In this document: one piece after another, positions 63,443 to 64,000 of the stretch | Layout of the letters: each line of letters opens with the position of its first letter | How positions within the stretch are numbered: the stretch's first letter is position 1 | Assembly: GCF_000298175.1 (NCBI RefSeq) | Contig: NZ_BAGZ01000017.1 | Location: 62,001 to 126,000 of the forward strand | Direction: 5' to 3' | DNA from: Austwickia chelonae NBRC 105200 | GTDB lineage: Bacteria > Actinomycetota > Actinomycetes > Actinomycetales > Dermatophilaceae | Length of the DNA stretch: 64,000 nt | Notes under the pieces: model-generated | What the model was told of the DNA's origin: nothing | Seen by the model: only the letters and a program-made list of their open reading frames with translations | The model's database searches: none | Position numbers and translations under genes: made by a program

Positions 63443-64000
63443 CGGCGCGGCTCCAAGGGTCGGGTGTCGGCGAAGTGCGAGATCTTCGCCCCGCCGCCGA
63501 CAGAGGTCTTCACGGTGGTGTATCGCGCCCAGGACGGTGGTGCGCTCTGCTGTTCGTGCACTGCGACGAGGGAGGCCAATCCCAACGGGACCGGGTTCAG
63601 GGCCCAGGTCAGGCCTGGTCCGCGGCGCCCGTCTCGGTCGATGCCGAGCTGCCCGGCCAGGAAGGTGGTCACCCCGAGGTAGGCCAGGAGTTCCACTGTC
63701 GGGACGGTGATCACATCCTCGGTGCCGTACCGCAGCCGTGGTGTCGTCTCGGCGGTGGTGAACCGCAACGCGATGCCGCTCTTGCGTGGCCTCGGGTAGC
63801 CCCCGGTGAGCAGGACTTCCAGGTCGCGGGCGAGGTCCTCGGTCTGGTCGAGGCGGATCTGTTCGATCGTGTCGGCTTTGCGCCCGGTGGGGGTGGGCCA
63901 CAGGTCGGCCAGCGATTTCCGGGCGTAGCTGCGGCCAGTGACCAGTACCGTCGACGCGGGGGAGACCTGCGGGTCTTCGCTGACCTTGCCGTTGATCCGC
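63439..64000 (-). CDS. Probable Csx17/Cas8-like effector subunit, C-terminal part (cut by window edge)
   Basis: About 187 residues are visible, running in from the right edge without a start. Sequences include GRSYARKSLADLWPTPTGRK, LARDLEVLLTGGYPRPRKSG and LNPVPLGLASLVAVHEQQ. By position in a csb1-csb2 operon, the large subunit (Csx17, the Cas8 of type I-U) is expected here, and length and composition are compatible. I do not recognise a diagnostic motif, so identity rests mostly on context. The stop overlaps the Cas6e-like start. Confidence 0.6.
   Translation of the reverse strand, partial: RINGKVSEDPQVSPASTVLVTGRSYARKSLADLWPTPTGRKADTIEQIRLDQTEDLARDLEVLLTGGYPRPRKSGIALRFTTAETTPRLRYGTEDVITVPTVELLAYLGVTTFLAGQLGIDRDGRRGPGLTWALNPVPLGLASLVAVHEQQSAPPSWARYTTVKTSVGGGAKISHFADTRPLEPRR

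Noticed and set aside
1-64000. tRNA, rRNA, insertion sequences, integrases, attachment sites
   Set aside because: I looked for cloverleaf-like ends, conserved rRNA blocks, transposase motifs and flanking repeats and found none I could support.

Overview
The window looks like the chromosome of a high-GC Gram-positive actinobacterium. Nearly every gene is GC-rich, many starts are GTG, and genes in operons are often joined by ATGA, GTGA or TGATG overlaps. Other actinobacterial traits are a cobalamin riboswitch in front of a class I ribonucleotide reductase, a DtxR/IdeR-like iron box, a carbohydrate ABC importer without its own ATPase, and exported ParB-like proteins. The sequence alone does not fix the genus. 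I see no rRNA, tRNA, insertion sequence, phage gene or CRISPR array.

Layout. 1-4024: minus-strand array of PrsW-type intramembrane protease genes, each usually preceded by a small exported partner gene; one protease copy has a nonsense codon. 4918-9182: VOC protein, membrane acyltransferase, ACC deaminase with a GntR regulator, membrane-tethered glutaredoxin. 9287-15149: nucleoside transporter NupC, YccF, and two tandem secreted lipases that share an upstream element. 16018-17360: Zn-type CDF exporter with an ArsR/SmtB sensor. 17483-21427: B12 riboswitch and nrdAB, in which NrdB carries the class Ic (Phe) signature. 21511-24592: CcdA/DsbA thiol pair divergent from a BlaI/M56 regulatory pair across a palindromic operator. 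24634-27823: sugar ABC importer. 28094-28957: GT2 glycosyltransferase. 29439-32715: ackA-pta. 33099-33923: iron-regulated DUF2470 protein. 34015-37020: DUF1846 protein and GntP permease. 37169-39718: lipoprotein, second CDF protein, DUF2891 protein. 39771-44023: DUF969/DUF979 permease pair divergent from pxpABC (5-oxoprolinase). 44046-47776: L7/L12-like small protein, two exported ParB-like paralogues, a hydrolase, and a G-quadruplex-prone spacer. 47852-54083: complete Mrp antiporter with fused MrpAB. 54292-54981: LURP-one/scramblase-like protein. 55034-58504: second PrsW array, two partner-protease pairs in a four-gene overlapping operon. 58800-59735: Endo H-like glycosidase. 60293-64000: type I-U (I-G) CRISPR effector operon cut by the right edge.

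The most unusual content is the PrsW/partner family: five protease copies and four partner copies in two loci, always partner first and translationally coupled. This fits a set of dedicated membrane protease-substrate or protease-regulator modules. The CRISPR operon is the other highlight. It carries a stand-alone Cas6e-like protein beside Csb2, and this Csb2 seems to lack the glycine-rich Cas6 loop. Several operons join around redox and metal handling (CDF/ArsR, CcdA/DsbA/BlaI, nrdAB, the iron-box gene) and around organic-acid and 5-oxoproline metabolism (ackA-pta, GntP, PxpABC).
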